Source: Drouetiella sp036703255
GTDB taxonomy: Bacteria > Cyanobacteriota > Cyanobacteriia > Elainellales > Elainellaceae
Reading direction: 5' to 3'
Length of the DNA: 64,000 nt
Assembly (NCBI GenBank): GCA_036703255.1
Contig: DATNPL010000081.1
Location: 1-64,000 of the forward strand
Shown: positions 1 to 8,322 of the stretch, piece by piece
Position numbering within the stretch: position 1 is the first letter of the stretch
Layout of the letters: every line of letters starts with the position of its first letter
The notes under the pieces: model-generated
Seen by the model: the letters and a program-made list of their open reading frames with translations, nothing else
What the model was told of the DNA's origin: nothing
Database searches by the model: none
Made by a program: the position numbers and the translations under genes

Positions 1-34
1 TTTTTTGGAAGGGCCGCGCGGCACTTCCAAAAAA
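1..34 (-). terminator. Hairpin terminator after the export ABC ATPase gene
   Basis: An 11-bp stem (TTTTTTGGAAG at 1-11 with CTTCCAAAAAA at 24-34) encloses a GC-rich palindromic tip (13-22). It lies 64 nt past the stop of the minus-strand ATPase gene and gives a T-run on the minus strand. The stem may extend beyond the window edge. Confidence 0.6.
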
Positions 35-97
35 CTATTGATTTCTATTTAATCCATAATCCTTAACATCTGCCTTCTCAAATCTACAGGCACTTGG

Positions 98-904
98 CTA
101 CAGGCTTGTAGTGCTGAGTGTTCCTGGGGTCGGCGTTCCTAAGTCTACTTCTACACCTGCCGCTTTGCAGTACTGCTCAGCAATTTCATAGGGATCGCCA
201 ATCATTTTGACAACGTGATCTTCAATCCAGAGAACGCGATCGCAGAGCTTGGCAATACTGGCGATCGAATGCGTCACCAGCAGCAGCGTTACCCCACTTT
301 CTTTAAAGTTCAGCATTTTCTCCTGACACTTTTTTTGAAAGCGAATATCGCCAACGCCTAAGATTTCATCAATCAACAAGATTTCTGGATCGAGGGAGGC
401 CACAACCGCAAAGCCTAGCCGCGCCAACATGCCTCGCGAGTAGACCCGAATCGGACTGTCGATAAATTCACCCAATTCAGCAAAATCGATGATTTCGTCT
501 ACTTTGGTCATGATCTCGCGTCGGGTCAAGCCCATCAGCACGCCGTTGAGAATAATGTTCTCTCTGCCCGTTAGCTCCTGATGGAAGCCTGCCCCTAGCG
601 CCAGCAGAGGAGAAATTCTGCCCCTGACCACAACTCTGCCACGCGTGGGTTCTAGAACTCCAGCGATCAACCCAAGAGCCGTACTTTTCCCGGCACCATT
701 GTGCCCGATGATGCCAAAATTTTCGCCTTTGTACACATCAAAAGAAATGTCCCGTAAAGCCTCATACTGCGCGTTTCTGATCGAGGCCAAGCTACGGTGC
801 AAATTGAAAGCAAAGTTTTTAATCCCTGAGATTTGCTTATAAAAAGCATAGGATTTACTCACGTTTTGAAAACTAATGACTGGCTCTCTCACGGGTTCTC
901 TCAT
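98..904 (-). CDS. Polysaccharide-export ABC transporter, ATP-binding subunit (Wzt/RfbE-like)
   Basis: This 268-residue ATPase would power export of an O-antigen, teichoic-acid-like or capsular polysaccharide across the inner membrane. Visible motifs are the Walker A GHNGAGKST (about residues 67-75), a signature loop in the YSRGMLARLGFA form typical of polysaccharide exporters, and the Walker B LLIDEILGVGD. The extended N-terminal segment before the first strand is also usual in this subfamily. There is no long C-terminal carbohydrate-binding domain as in E. coli O9a Wzt, so substrate recognition by chain-terminus modification is not indicated. Its ATG abuts the TAA of the permease gene with no spacer, so the two are surely co-transcribed and probably translationally coupled. 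The exported glycan cannot be named. Confidence 0.93.
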   Translation of the reverse strand: MREPVREPVISFQNVSKSYAFYKQISGIKNFAFNLHRSLASIRNAQYEALRDISFDVYKGENFGIIGHNGAGKSTALGLIAGVLEPTRGRVVVRGRISPLLALGAGFHQELTGRENIILNGVLMGLTRREIMTKVDEIIDFAELGEFIDSPIRVYSRGMLARLGFAVVASLDPEILLIDEILGVGDIRFQKKCQEKMLNFKESGVTLLLVTHSIASIAKLCDRVLWIEDHVVKMIGDPYEIAEQYCKAAGVEVDLGTPTPGTLSTTSL

Positions 905-1729
905 TTAGATGACTTCTGCAAACTTCCAGGAAAGCTTCCGATAGACCCACGATCCGATCCCCAAAAACAGCAAGGCATATCCGAGGCTAACCAAGATGTT
1001 GATCGGGTCTATTTTGCCGTGAAGAATCAGCTCACGCCAGCTCACCATCAGCGGTGCAACCGGGTTGAAGTAAAACGCATCCCTGAAGCGAGGCGGCAAG
1101 TTCTCTAGCGGATAGAGAATGGGGGTCACATAGAACACAAAGTGCAAAATAATGCCCACCAACCGCTCTAGATCTCGGAGGAAGACATTAATAGAGGCAA
1201 TCATCAAACTAATGCCATAAACCATGATGAACTGAATGGACAGCAGGAGAGGCAATCCATACAGCCAGGAGAGCGTGGGCGACTCATTGAAGATAAACAA
1301 AAATAAGAGAATGACCGGAAGGGAAACCATAAAGTGAATCAAATGGTTTAGCCCTGCGGAAAGCGGAACGACCTGCTTAGGGAAATTGACCTTTTTGATA
1401 ATCGAGGCGTTGCCGACAAACAGCCCGGTCGAGGAACCGACGGCATTTGTAAACCATTGCCAGGGAAATACGCCCGAAATCAGCACAAGCGGATAGTCTT
1501 CAATTTGCACTCGCATCAAGACTTTGAAAGCAACGTAGTAGATCAATGCAGAAGCAAGCGGATTCGCGATCGACCACAGGTAGCCCAGAACCTTGTTGTT
1601 ATACCGAACCTTTAGCTCTTTTTGGACTAAAACCAGCATCAGATCGCGATAGCTCTCTAAAGTCCGGTTGCTGCCATAGTGCTGGAGCTTGCCCTTCACA
1701 TTTGCCCATTTGACATCTACACTTGCCAC
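905..1729 (-). CDS. Polysaccharide-export ABC transporter, permease subunit (Wzm/RfbD-like)
   Basis: This 274-residue ABC-2 type membrane protein shows about six hydrophobic segments after a cytoplasmic N-terminus of about 35 residues. The sequence around KVRYNNKVLGYLWSIANPL is the usual entry motif of Wzm/KpsM-type permeases. It forms the channel through which a lipid-linked polysaccharide passes, driven by the ATPase encoded immediately downstream (stop and start codons abut). The gene order permease then ATPase is the common one. Other glycan genes are presumably outside the window, because the upstream side here is a non-coding gap followed by an unrelated racemase gene. Confidence 0.92.
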   Translation of the reverse strand: MASVDVKWANVKGKLQHYGSNRTLESYRDLMLVLVQKELKVRYNNKVLGYLWSIANPLASALIYYVAFKVLMRVQIEDYPLVLISGVFPWQWFTNAVGSSTGLFVGNASIIKKVNFPKQVVPLSAGLNHLIHFMVSLPVILLFLFIFNESPTLSWLYGLPLLLSIQFIMVYGISLMIASINVFLRDLERLVGIILHFVFYVTPILYPLENLPPRFRDAFYFNPVAPLMVSWRELILHGKIDPINILVSLGYALLFLGIGSWVYRKLSWKFAEVI

Positions 1730-1971
1730 TCACGCCACTCCTCTGAAATCGTTAACGATCGCCCAATGGGGATCAAGTCTATTGATCAATCTCACGGGTT
1801 AGATCTCAAATCTCCTAAAAGCCATTCCCATCCTACTGCAAGTGGGTTTATGGATGGATTCGGGCTTTGTCATATCGGATACATTCATATCGAACAGGGG
1901 TCACAGAGCAAGATAATACCATTTTGAATTTTAGATTTGCGATCGTGAATCTGCGGCAGCCTCATAAATCA

Positions 1972-2013
1972 CGGGCATCCATCACGAGCCATCGGGCATC
2001 CATCACGAGCCAT
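1972..2013. repeat. Perfect tandem duplication, 2 x 21 bp
   Basis: The 21-bp unit beginning CGGGCATCCATCACGAG occurs twice head to tail with no mismatch (1972-1992 and 1993-2013). The lack of divergence points to a recent slippage or duplication event. Confidence 0.9.
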
Positions 2014-2083
2014 TAGGAGTCTGTCTTCCGTAGACGATCGCGGTTTTCTTTAGTTCCAAACCCTAAAGTCGGCTGCAAGGGTT

Positions 2084-2112
2084 GTTTATCGGGCATTTCA
2101 CGCCCGATAAAC
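2084..2112. terminator. 11-bp inverted repeat downstream of the racemase gene
   Basis: GTTTATCGGGC (2084-2094) pairs perfectly with GCCCGATAAAC (2102-2112) around a 7-nt loop. It lies 53 nt after the minus-strand racemase stop. There is no T-run on either strand, so it may be a non-canonical terminator or an RNA-stabilising hairpin. Confidence 0.5.
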
Positions 2113-2165
2113 GACTCGTATTGGCTGCTCGTATTTGCGGGCGATCCCACCCACAAGATCAATCC

Positions 2166-2918
2166 CTAACCCCGATTTGCCTCAAAGTTAGCAGGCTGCA
2201 TATGAGCCGGAAATCCCTTAATGGGCTTGGGTGAGGGCACCTGATAAGTCAGAGCCTTACTGTTTTGCTTCTGCAACGAGGCGATCGCTTCTGCCATTTT
2301 CACCGCAGCGGCCACAGCATCAATGACCGGAATCCCCAGCCGTTTTTCTAGCGCGTGATCCAGACCGCTCATGCCAGCACAGCCCAAGCAAAGGGCTTCT
2401 ACCCTATCTTGGGCGATCGCCAAACGGCCAATGTCCTCCAGCGCATCTGTTGTCGCCTCTCGTGCGGTTTCCGTCTCTACCACAGGGATGCCCGTCGTGC
2501 GAATCGAGACGCACCGATGGGAAAACCCCGTCCTGTGGATAGTTTTCTCAATCATGTCGAGGGTGCGATGCTGGGTGGTAATCACGCCCCAACGCGCCGC
2601 CACCATATTGGCAACATACATGCTGGCTTCTGCGATGCCAATCACGGGCTTTAGGGTAATTTCACGGGCGGCCTCCACGCCTGGATCGCCCCAACAGGCA
2701 ATCACAAAGGCATCAAATTCGTCACCCGACAGAATAATCTCCTCCAAAATGCCCGGAATAGCCAGATACTCATCGTAGTAGCTCTCCACGGACTCAGGCC
2801 CTGTTTTGGGCTGAGTCGTGACAATTTCGGTATCGGGAAACCGCGCTGCCTGGGCAGACTGATCGATGCCCTGCGTCATAGACTCAAAGGTATTGCCATT
2901 AATCACTTTGATTCGCAT
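2166..2918 (-). CDS. Aspartate/glutamate/hydantoin racemase family protein
   Basis: This 250-residue protein belongs to the superfamily of cofactor-independent racemases that use two cysteines as acid and base. Cys75 lies in the context IACWGDPG and Cys180 in CLGCAGM, matching the FxDPGL-like and LGCxGM-like motifs of hydantoin and allantoin racemases. Length is normal for the family (about 240-260). It is therefore likely to racemise a 5-substituted hydantoin or allantoin, but no hydantoinase or carbamoylase gene is nearby, so the substrate is unknown. It is divergent from the CruP-like gene, with only 43 nt between the two start codons, so promoters must overlap. The C-terminal tail of about 30 residues is Pro-rich and not part of the fold. 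Confidence 0.85.
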   Translation of the reverse strand: MRIKVINGNTFESMTQGIDQSAQAARFPDTEIVTTQPKTGPESVESYYDEYLAIPGILEEIILSGDEFDAFVIACWGDPGVEAAREITLKPVIGIAEASMYVANMVAARWGVITTQHRTLDMIEKTIHRTGFSHRCVSIRTTGIPVVETETAREATTDALEDIGRLAIAQDRVEALCLGCAGMSGLDHALEKRLGIPVIDAVAAAVKMAEAIASLQKQNSKALTYQVPSPKPIKGFPAHMQPANFEANRG

Positions 2919-2961
2919 CTTTATTCCCGTAGAGTTAATTAGCTTTTTCCCCAGCCATTCT

Positions 2962-4551
2962 ATGAGCCTGACCGAACAAATTCTGTCACAAATGCCAGGA
3001 AATCCTCTGGCAGGACTGCGACAAGCCGATCGCCTCTGGCAGACCTATCGAGAGAATCGCGTTGCCGCTGCCGCAGTGGTGCAAGAAACCCCTGAGCCGC
3101 TGGCAGAGGTGGCGTGGGATGTGGTCATCTGCGGCGGCACCCTGGGGATTCTCATCGGTGCTGCCTTAGCCCAACGCGGCTGGCGGGTGGCGCTTTTAGA
3201 GCGGGGCAAGCTGCGCGGACGCGACCAGGAATGGAATATTTCTCGTCGAGAGCTAATGGAGCTGGTCGAGCTGGGTTTGCTGACCCAGGCCGAGCTAGAA
3301 GGGGCGATCGCCACTGAGTACAATCCTGCCTATGTCTGCTTTCATCAAGGCATTGAGCTGCAAGTCACCGATGTGCTAAATATCGGCGTTAATCCGGTAT
3401 ATCTGCTAGATACACTCAAAGCCAAGTTTCTGGCAGCGGGCGGTCAGCTCTTTGAGGAAACAGGGTTTAGGGGGGCGATCGTCCACCCTAACGGCGTCAC
3501 GGTAGAGATTACAGGGGAAAATGCCCCTTTCACAACTCGCCTGTTACTCGATGCTATGGGTCATTTTTCGCCCCTTTCTCGACAGGCGCGACAGGGCAAA
3601 TCGCCCGATGCGGTTTGTCTGGTGGTCGGCACCTGTGCCCAGGGCTTTCCTGCTTCGGCAGAATCTGAGTTGGGCAAATCAGGTTCAGAACAGGCCACAG
3701 GCGATCTATTCGCCACCTTTACCCCCGTGCAAAATCAGTGTCAGTACTTCTGGGAGGCTTTTCCAGCTCGCGATGGCAGAACCACCTATTTGTTTACCTA
3801 CCTAGATGCGCAGCCAGAGCGCCCCAGCCTAGAAGCGTTGTTTGAAGACTACCTCAAGCTGCTGCCCCAATATCAAGGCGTAGAGCTTGATAGCCTTCAG
3901 TTTCAGCGGGCGCTGTTTGGCTTTTTTCCCTGCTATCGTCAGAGTCCGCTCAAGCCCCAGTGGCATCGAATTTTGCCCATTGGTGACAGCAGCGGCAGTC
4001 AGTCGCCCCTTAGCTTTGGCGGATTTGGGGCGATGATTCGTCATTTGCAGCGGCTGACTTCTGGCCTTGATGCAGCACTAGAGCAAGATTTGCTCGATCG
4101 CCCTGCACTATCCCTACTGCATCCCTATCAGCCCAGTTTGGCCGTGACCTGGCTGTTTCAGCGATCGATGAGTGTGGGCGTGCATCAAAAAATTGCGCCT
4201 GAACAAATCAATGCCCTGCTGTCAGGCGTATTTGAGCAAATGCAGCAGTTGGGGGATGGCGTGCTCAAGCCTTTTTTGCAGGATGTGGTGCAGTTTCCGG
4301 CACTGGCGCAAACGATGCTGCGTGTGGCGATCGCCCAGCCTAAACTTGTGCTGGCGGTGATTCCTCATGTGGGGGTGCTGACGCTGCTAACCTGGATGGG
4401 ACATTTCTTGGCGCTGGGTCTGTACGCAGCTCTATACCCTCTGGCGCTGCGGCTCAAGCCTTGGCTCAAGTCGCTGCCGCCCGCTTGGCAGTATTATGGC
4501 GATCGATATCTAGAGGCTTTGCAATATGGTTCGGGCAACGACTACCGCTAA
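2962..4551 (+). CDS. cruP: CruP-like FAD-dependent oxidoreductase (lycopene cyclase paralogue)
   Basis: This 529-residue protein has an N-terminal dinucleotide-binding motif VVICGGTLGI (residues 54-63) followed by the stretch GRDQEWNISRREL. I recognise that stretch as characteristic of the cyanobacterial CruA/CruP lycopene cyclase family. A second FAD motif, IGDSSGSQSPLSFGGFG, lies in the middle. Length fits CruP better than the longer CruA. CruP paralogues are thylakoid-associated and have been linked to carotenoid protection against reactive oxygen; whether this copy cyclises lycopene cannot be told from sequence. The hydrophobic C-terminal third suggests membrane attachment. I chose ATG 2962 because the longer in-frame start at 2866 would overlap the divergent racemase gene. 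Confidence 0.8.
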   Translation: MSLTEQILSQMPGNPLAGLRQADRLWQTYRENRVAAAAVVQETPEPLAEVAWDVVICGGTLGILIGAALAQRGWRVALLERGKLRGRDQEWNISRRELMELVELGLLTQAELEGAIATEYNPAYVCFHQGIELQVTDVLNIGVNPVYLLDTLKAKFLAAGGQLFEETGFRGAIVHPNGVTVEITGENAPFTTRLLLDAMGHFSPLSRQARQGKSPDAVCLVVGTCAQGFPASAESELGKSGSEQATGDLFATFTPVQNQCQYFWEAFPARDGRTTYLFTYLDAQPERPSLEALFEDYLKLLPQYQGVELDSLQFQRALFGFFPCYRQSPLKPQWHRILPIGDSSGSQSPLSFGGFGAMIRHLQRLTSGLDAALEQDLLDRPALSLLHPYQPSLAVTWLFQRSMSVGVHQKIAPEQINALLSGVFEQMQQLGDGVLKPFLQDVVQFPALAQTMLRVAIAQPKLVLAVIPHVGVLTLLTWMGHFLALGLYAALYPLALRLKPWLKSLPPAWQYYGDRYLEALQYGSGNDYR

Positions 4552-4717
4552 GGATCGTGGATTCAATAACCTGTAATCGTTTTTTTGGAAGTGCCATTGC
4601 CCAGCAATATCACGAGATTTAGTCCGGTCAAGGATTGACCCTTCACGAAAATTACATCATTAGGTTGCCATCTCCAGTGCAATCGGGCATCCCACTCTTT
4701 CTGACACCCTCTTAGAC

Positions 4718-5236
4718 ATGAAGAAAGCACTCTATATCATGGCAGCGTTCAGCGATCGCGACTTTGACTGGTTAATGACCGCAGGCAGAAAAAAATCGGT
4801 TTTGGCGGGCAGCACGCTGATTCGGGAGGGCGAACCCACCGATGCGCTGTATATCGTCTTAGAAGGTGCCCTGGCCGTTTCTCTAGAACCAGGCGGCAAA
4901 GAGGTCGCTAAGTTGGGCAGTGGCGAGGTGGTGGGAGAAATGTCGTTTGTGGACTCCCGCAATCCTTCTGCTACGGTCAAATCGGCGGTCGATTCTCTAG
5001 TGTGGGCCATTCCCCGATCGCAGCTTGCCGCCAAGCTCTCACAGGATCGAGACTTTGCCAGCCACTTTTACCACGCGATCGCAGTGTTTCTGTCTGACCG
5101 ATTGCGCGATACGATGAATCCGCAGGGCGATCGGTCAGACTCCCCTGAGGATATGAGTCCCCAGGTCGCCAAGAATATTGAACTTGCCGAGGCGCGATTG
5201 GGCTGGCTGCTCAGTCGTCTGAAGCAAACTTTCTGA
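4718..5236 (+). CDS. Cyclic-nucleotide-binding-fold protein without a DNA-binding domain
   Basis: This 172-residue protein consists almost entirely of one CAP/cNMP-type beta-barrel (residues 10-125) followed by a helical tail. The phosphate-binding-cassette region reads GEMSFVDSRNPSATV. In true cAMP receptors an Arg stands directly before the Ser/Thr-Ala; here that position is Pro, so nucleotide binding is doubtful. No helix-turn-helix follows, so it is not a CRP-type regulator and may be a protein-interaction module. It precedes the SirB1-like gene by 19 nt and is probably co-transcribed with it. Start is uncertain between 4718 and ATG 4739. Confidence 0.82.
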   Translation: MKKALYIMAAFSDRDFDWLMTAGRKKSVLAGSTLIREGEPTDALYIVLEGALAVSLEPGGKEVAKLGSGEVVGEMSFVDSRNPSATVKSAVDSLVWAIPRSQLAAKLSQDRDFASHFYHAIAVFLSDRLRDTMNPQGDRSDSPEDMSPQVAKNIELAEARLGWLLSRLKQTF

Positions 5237-5255
5237 CCTCTCTTATCTCACAAGC

Positions 5256-6092
5256 ATGGATTTTTCTCGACAGACTTCTCTGGCGCGCCAGCGCTTCTAT
5301 CAAGAAATTGATCAGCCTCCCGACCAGATTGATCTGGCAAAAGCGGCTCTATATCTGGCGCAAGAGGAATATCCAGACTTGGATGTTGAAGAGTATCTGA
5401 GCGCCTTGGATGCCATGGCCGTTGAGGTGCGAGAGCGTCTGCCGAGAGAATCCTATCCGCTACGCATCATTCAAACCCTGAATCAATATTTCTATGAAGA
5501 TCTGCAATTTCAGGGCAATACAGATAGCTATTACGACCCGCGCAACAGCTACCTGAATGATGTGATCGATCGCCGTATGGGCATTCCTATTACGCTATCC
5601 CTAGTGTATTTAGAAGTGGCAGGCCGGATTGATTTTCCGATGGTGGGGGTGGGGATGCCAGGGCATTTTCTTATCCGACCGATCGGGAAAGACATGCAAA
5701 TTTTTGTTGATCCCTTTCACCAAGGTGAGGTGCTGTTTGAGCAAGACTGTCAAGAGCGGCTGAGCCAAACCTACGGGCGACCGATGGCCATGCGTCCAGA
5801 GTTTTTGGATGCCGTCAGCCCCCACTATTTTTTGGCGCGTATACTGACCAATCTCAAAGGGGTTTACCTGAAGCAAGAGGACTGGTTACGAGCGATCGCC
5901 GCCATCGATCGCATTTTGTTGTTGCTGCCGCACTCTTGGATGGAGCAACGCGATCGTGGTCTGCTGTACTACCAGCTTGAGCGCTGGGCAGAGGCAAGGC
6001 AGGATTTAGAAGATTACCTCAACTGTGCCCCCTCTACGGTGTCAGATGCCTCTAGAATTCGCGATTTGCTCAGACGCATAGAAGGCCGATAA
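5256..6092 (+). CDS. SirB1 family protein (transglutaminase-like fold plus TPR)
   Basis: This 278-residue protein matches the SirB1 / transglutaminase-like plus tetratricopeptide family. The central block has the typical spaced motifs NSYLNDVIDRRMGIPITLSL, VGMPGHFLIRP and FVDPFHQGE, and the C-terminal 80 residues form about two TPR helical pairs (YFLARILTNLKGVYLKQEDW onward). Members are widespread in bacteria but have no firmly established biochemical role. The gene starts 19 nt after the cNMP-fold gene, suggesting a two-gene unit. Length is normal for the family. Confidence 0.88.
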   Translation: MDFSRQTSLARQRFYQEIDQPPDQIDLAKAALYLAQEEYPDLDVEEYLSALDAMAVEVRERLPRESYPLRIIQTLNQYFYEDLQFQGNTDSYYDPRNSYLNDVIDRRMGIPITLSLVYLEVAGRIDFPMVGVGMPGHFLIRPIGKDMQIFVDPFHQGEVLFEQDCQERLSQTYGRPMAMRPEFLDAVSPHYFLARILTNLKGVYLKQEDWLRAIAAIDRILLLLPHSWMEQRDRGLLYYQLERWAEARQDLEDYLNCAPSTVSDASRIRDLLRRIEGR

Positions 6093-6297
6093 CTCTCTAT
6101 ATCTAGAGTTCAGCGAGGCTAAGTACAAATCAAGACTCTATTAGTAGCGCAATTACAAAATCTGTTCTACACTTGTCCTGACAATTCACGCTCTATCTGG
6201 GTCGTTAGTGACCCATTTGACCTAATCTCTTACTTTTCTTAGGTTATTTTGCTTAGGATAGGGTGGAGGTTAGGTCAATTCCTCATTCATAATTTTT

Positions 6298-7581
6298 ATG
6301 GTGAATTCTCCCGAACGTACATCGATCGATCGCTATTTGAGTGAATTATCGCATCAGGCAGTGCTGAGTCATGGGGAGTCGAATCGTGCAGTGTTGAACG
6401 ATAAAGCGCTGAGTCAAACGATTCTACGTCGATCGCGCCCCGGCCATGTTGACTCGGCTATCGACTATATTGCGATTAAAGATCTAACGTCTTGGCTGCT
6501 CTGGGGGATTGCCCGTAGCGCCTATGGGGCTATGCGCTTGCTTGAAGGCACCCCAGCCCGCATATTGCAGCCTGACCAAAGCTGGCAAACCGGAATTTTA
6601 CGGCTGGTGGCTCAGCTCCAGGTCAAAGCTCCAGCTCTGTCTCATGCGTTTGATTTGGTTACGCAGCAGGCCGCAGCCGATGTGCTGACAGACGATCGCC
6701 TGATTCAGTTGGGCGACTCGACGCTTTACCCCCAGCCGACGACGATCGCTGAAGCAGTCGATTTGCTAAGGCGGCAAATTCAGGCGACAACGCCAGCCCT
6801 CACCGATTTCTTGATCGGGACGCAAACAGAATTGCTGATGCCACAGCAGCCCTGGCAACCCGCCACGTTTTACCTCAGCTTGGGGTTTGAGTTTACGCCT
6901 GCGCCACCGCCTCCGGCTGCTGTGCTGCAACCCCGCCTCAAATTTACTGACCCCGTTTGGATTGAGCAATATCAGGAGACGATCGCCCATCTAGAGCCTG
7001 TACCAGAAACAGAGAGCGATTGCCTGCAAACGGATCTGACCTTGACGAGCCGCAATTTTCTTCAGCAAGAGTGGCAAACAAACGAGCTGGCGCTGCGATT
7101 GCTCTGGTGTTTTAGCCACAGCGCCTATGAGGTGATGCAGCTCATGAGCGGGGTTGCCGTTAGCCTGCTCCAGCCCGATCGCCCCTGGGAAACGGGAACG
7201 CTGCGCCTCTGGATTGGCTTGACGGTGCAAACGCCCGAACTGGATTGGGGGATGGATCTAATGACGGGGCATGAGAGTGGAGGCTTTTCTGCCATTGCTC
7301 AGCCTGCTGAAATCACTCCTGGAATCGTCCCGCCTTCTGAAGTCGCCCCTACAACAGTTGAGCTAAATAGTGTGGTGCGATCGCCTGAGTTACCTTGGCT
7401 TCAGCAACCTGCGTTATTGGAAGCGCTAGAAGCTCAAGTTCAGCAGCACCTTGCTCAGACAACGCCGGAGCTATTGCTGTTGCTGCAAGGCACAGAGGTT
7501 GATCTGATGGATCAGGATGGAGAATGGCAGTCGGGATGGATGCAGCTCAGCATCGGTTTTGAATTCCTGTCTGATTTGTAA
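6298..7581 (+). CDS. Unknown protein with an internal duplication
   Basis: I do not recognise this 427-residue protein. It is built from two diverged halves of about 190 residues. Each half has a segment of the form LLW-x7-SAY-x2-M-x-L-x8-LLQPD-x2-W-x-TG-x-LRL (about residues 65-105 and 265-305). Each then ends with a segment in which a TTPxLxxxLxGT stretch precedes W-Q-x5-L-S-x-GFEF (about 160-200 and 380-425). No signal peptide or transmembrane segment is evident. The halves are joined by a variable Pro-rich linker. It stands alone, with about 200 bp of upstream sequence rich in AT, and converges on a small minus-strand frame 1 nt after its stop. Probably a cyanobacterial lineage protein. 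Confidence 0.75.
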   Translation: MVNSPERTSIDRYLSELSHQAVLSHGESNRAVLNDKALSQTILRRSRPGHVDSAIDYIAIKDLTSWLLWGIARSAYGAMRLLEGTPARILQPDQSWQTGILRLVAQLQVKAPALSHAFDLVTQQAAADVLTDDRLIQLGDSTLYPQPTTIAEAVDLLRRQIQATTPALTDFLIGTQTELLMPQQPWQPATFYLSLGFEFTPAPPPPAAVLQPRLKFTDPVWIEQYQETIAHLEPVPETESDCLQTDLTLTSRNFLQQEWQTNELALRLLWCFSHSAYEVMQLMSGVAVSLLQPDRPWETGTLRLWIGLTVQTPELDWGMDLMTGHESGGFSAIAQPAEITPGIVPPSEVAPTTVELNSVVRSPELPWLQQPALLEALEAQVQQHLAQTTPELLLLLQGTEVDLMDQDGEWQSGWMQLSIGFEFLSDL

Positions 7582-7582
7582 T

Positions 7583-7723
7583 CTAACGACTCATCTTGTC
7601 TGCAAGGCGGTCGCCTTTCGCCAAAATCACCAGAGCTTTATCGATATCGCGCACTTTGATCGCCCGGAGTGCGGTGAGGATCGATCGGATCAATGCGACT
7701 TCGTCATCGGAGAGTGTGACCAT
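7583..7723 (-). CDS. Putative small protein of 46 residues
   Basis: This short frame begins with ATG at 7721-7723, preceded by a TGAGG sequence about 10 nt upstream, and ends just past the convergent unknown gene. The predicted product is a helical, charged peptide starting MVTLSDDEVALIRSILTAL. The codon pattern includes HIP1-like CGATCG stretches that encode sensible residues, which speaks mildly for translation. I cannot assign a family. The alternative is a chance frame in the 3' region of the neighbouring gene. Confidence 0.4.
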   Translation of the reverse strand: MVTLSDDEVALIRSILTALRAIKVRDIDKALVILAKGDRLADKMSR

Positions 7724-7880
7724 AAGTGTAGAACCTCATAGGAATCTAACCCAGGAACCAAAAGGTTTCTGAGCATTTTTGTTGTTCCTGACAGTATGCG
7801 ACGAACCGCGTAAAATCGTAATGACGTATTTGTATTGACTTGTAAGGGAAGATTGACTAGACATCAACATTTACTCACCC

Positions 7881-8078
7881 GTGGCTAAAGGAAAACGCAA
7901 ACCAGAGGTTAGAGCCTACGTGGATGAAGACTTAGATCGGCTCATTAAGACGATCGCCAGTCTGAAGGGTATTTCTATCTCTGAGCTGCTTAATCAAGCC
8001 ATAGAGGTTTATCTGCAAGTCCCTGAGGTACAAAAAATAGTGGAGAGACATCGACTAGATGAGATCGAGGATGAATAG
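7881..8078 (+). CDS. Ribbon-helix-helix (CopG/Arc-type) small protein
   Basis: This 65-residue protein begins with GTG. After a basic N-terminus it shows a strand-like segment PEVRAYVDEDL and then two helices, RLIKTIASLKGI and SISELLNQAIEVYL. That is the pattern of ribbon-helix-helix DNA-binding proteins such as antitoxins and plasmid copy-control repressors. No toxin gene accompanies it. A decayed relative of its N-terminal half follows 65-75 nt downstream, so the pair arose by tandem duplication. It could be an orphan antitoxin or an autonomous repressor. Confidence 0.7.
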   Translation: MAKGKRKPEVRAYVDEDLDRLIKTIASLKGISISELLNQAIEVYLQVPEVQKIVERHRLDEIEDE

Positions 8079-8152
8079 GCGTTGGTAAGAACTGCTCACC
8101 CTATTGTGCTCTTAGGTCAGAGGCAATGATTGAGATAACTTAGGTGCCTAGA

Positions 8153-8239
8153 GTGGCTGCAAAGAAAAGGAAGCCAGAAATTAGAGTGTTTGTGGAGGAA
8201 GATTTAGATCGTCTTCTCAAGTCACTTGCAAGCATCTAA
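8153..8239 (+). pseudogene. Truncated second copy of the ribbon-helix-helix gene
   Basis: From GTG 8153 (or GTG 8144) the frame reads AAKKRKPEIRVFVEEDLDRL then LKSLASI and meets TAA at 8237. This matches the first half of the gene at 7881 position by position (KGKRKPEVRAYVDEDLDRL, then IKTIASL). The stop falls where the intact gene continues with LKGISISELL. The following 40 bases keep only a weak trace of the second helix in another frame, so this is a broken paralogue. Confidence 0.75.
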
Positions 8240-8322
8240 AGATTCGCTTGTGGCACTCATTTAGTGACACATAACAGTCCTAGCTCATTTGGAATTGCTA
8301 TACCTATTGTGAAATACACCTC

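Larger units (their letters stand above)
1730..2165. other. Intergenic region between the export permease and racemase genes
   Basis: This 436-bp stretch has no convincing open frame. It holds a perfect 21-bp tandem duplication and an 11-bp hairpin (both listed separately) and should contain the promoter for the permease-ATPase pair on the minus strand. No clear -35/-10 pair stands out by eye. Confidence 0.6.

Noticed and set aside
4579..4594. GTTTTTTTGGAAGTGCC resembles one arm of the hairpin at 1-34 (as its complement).
   Set aside because: Only one arm is present, no pairing partner is nearby, and the match is too short to claim a repeat family.
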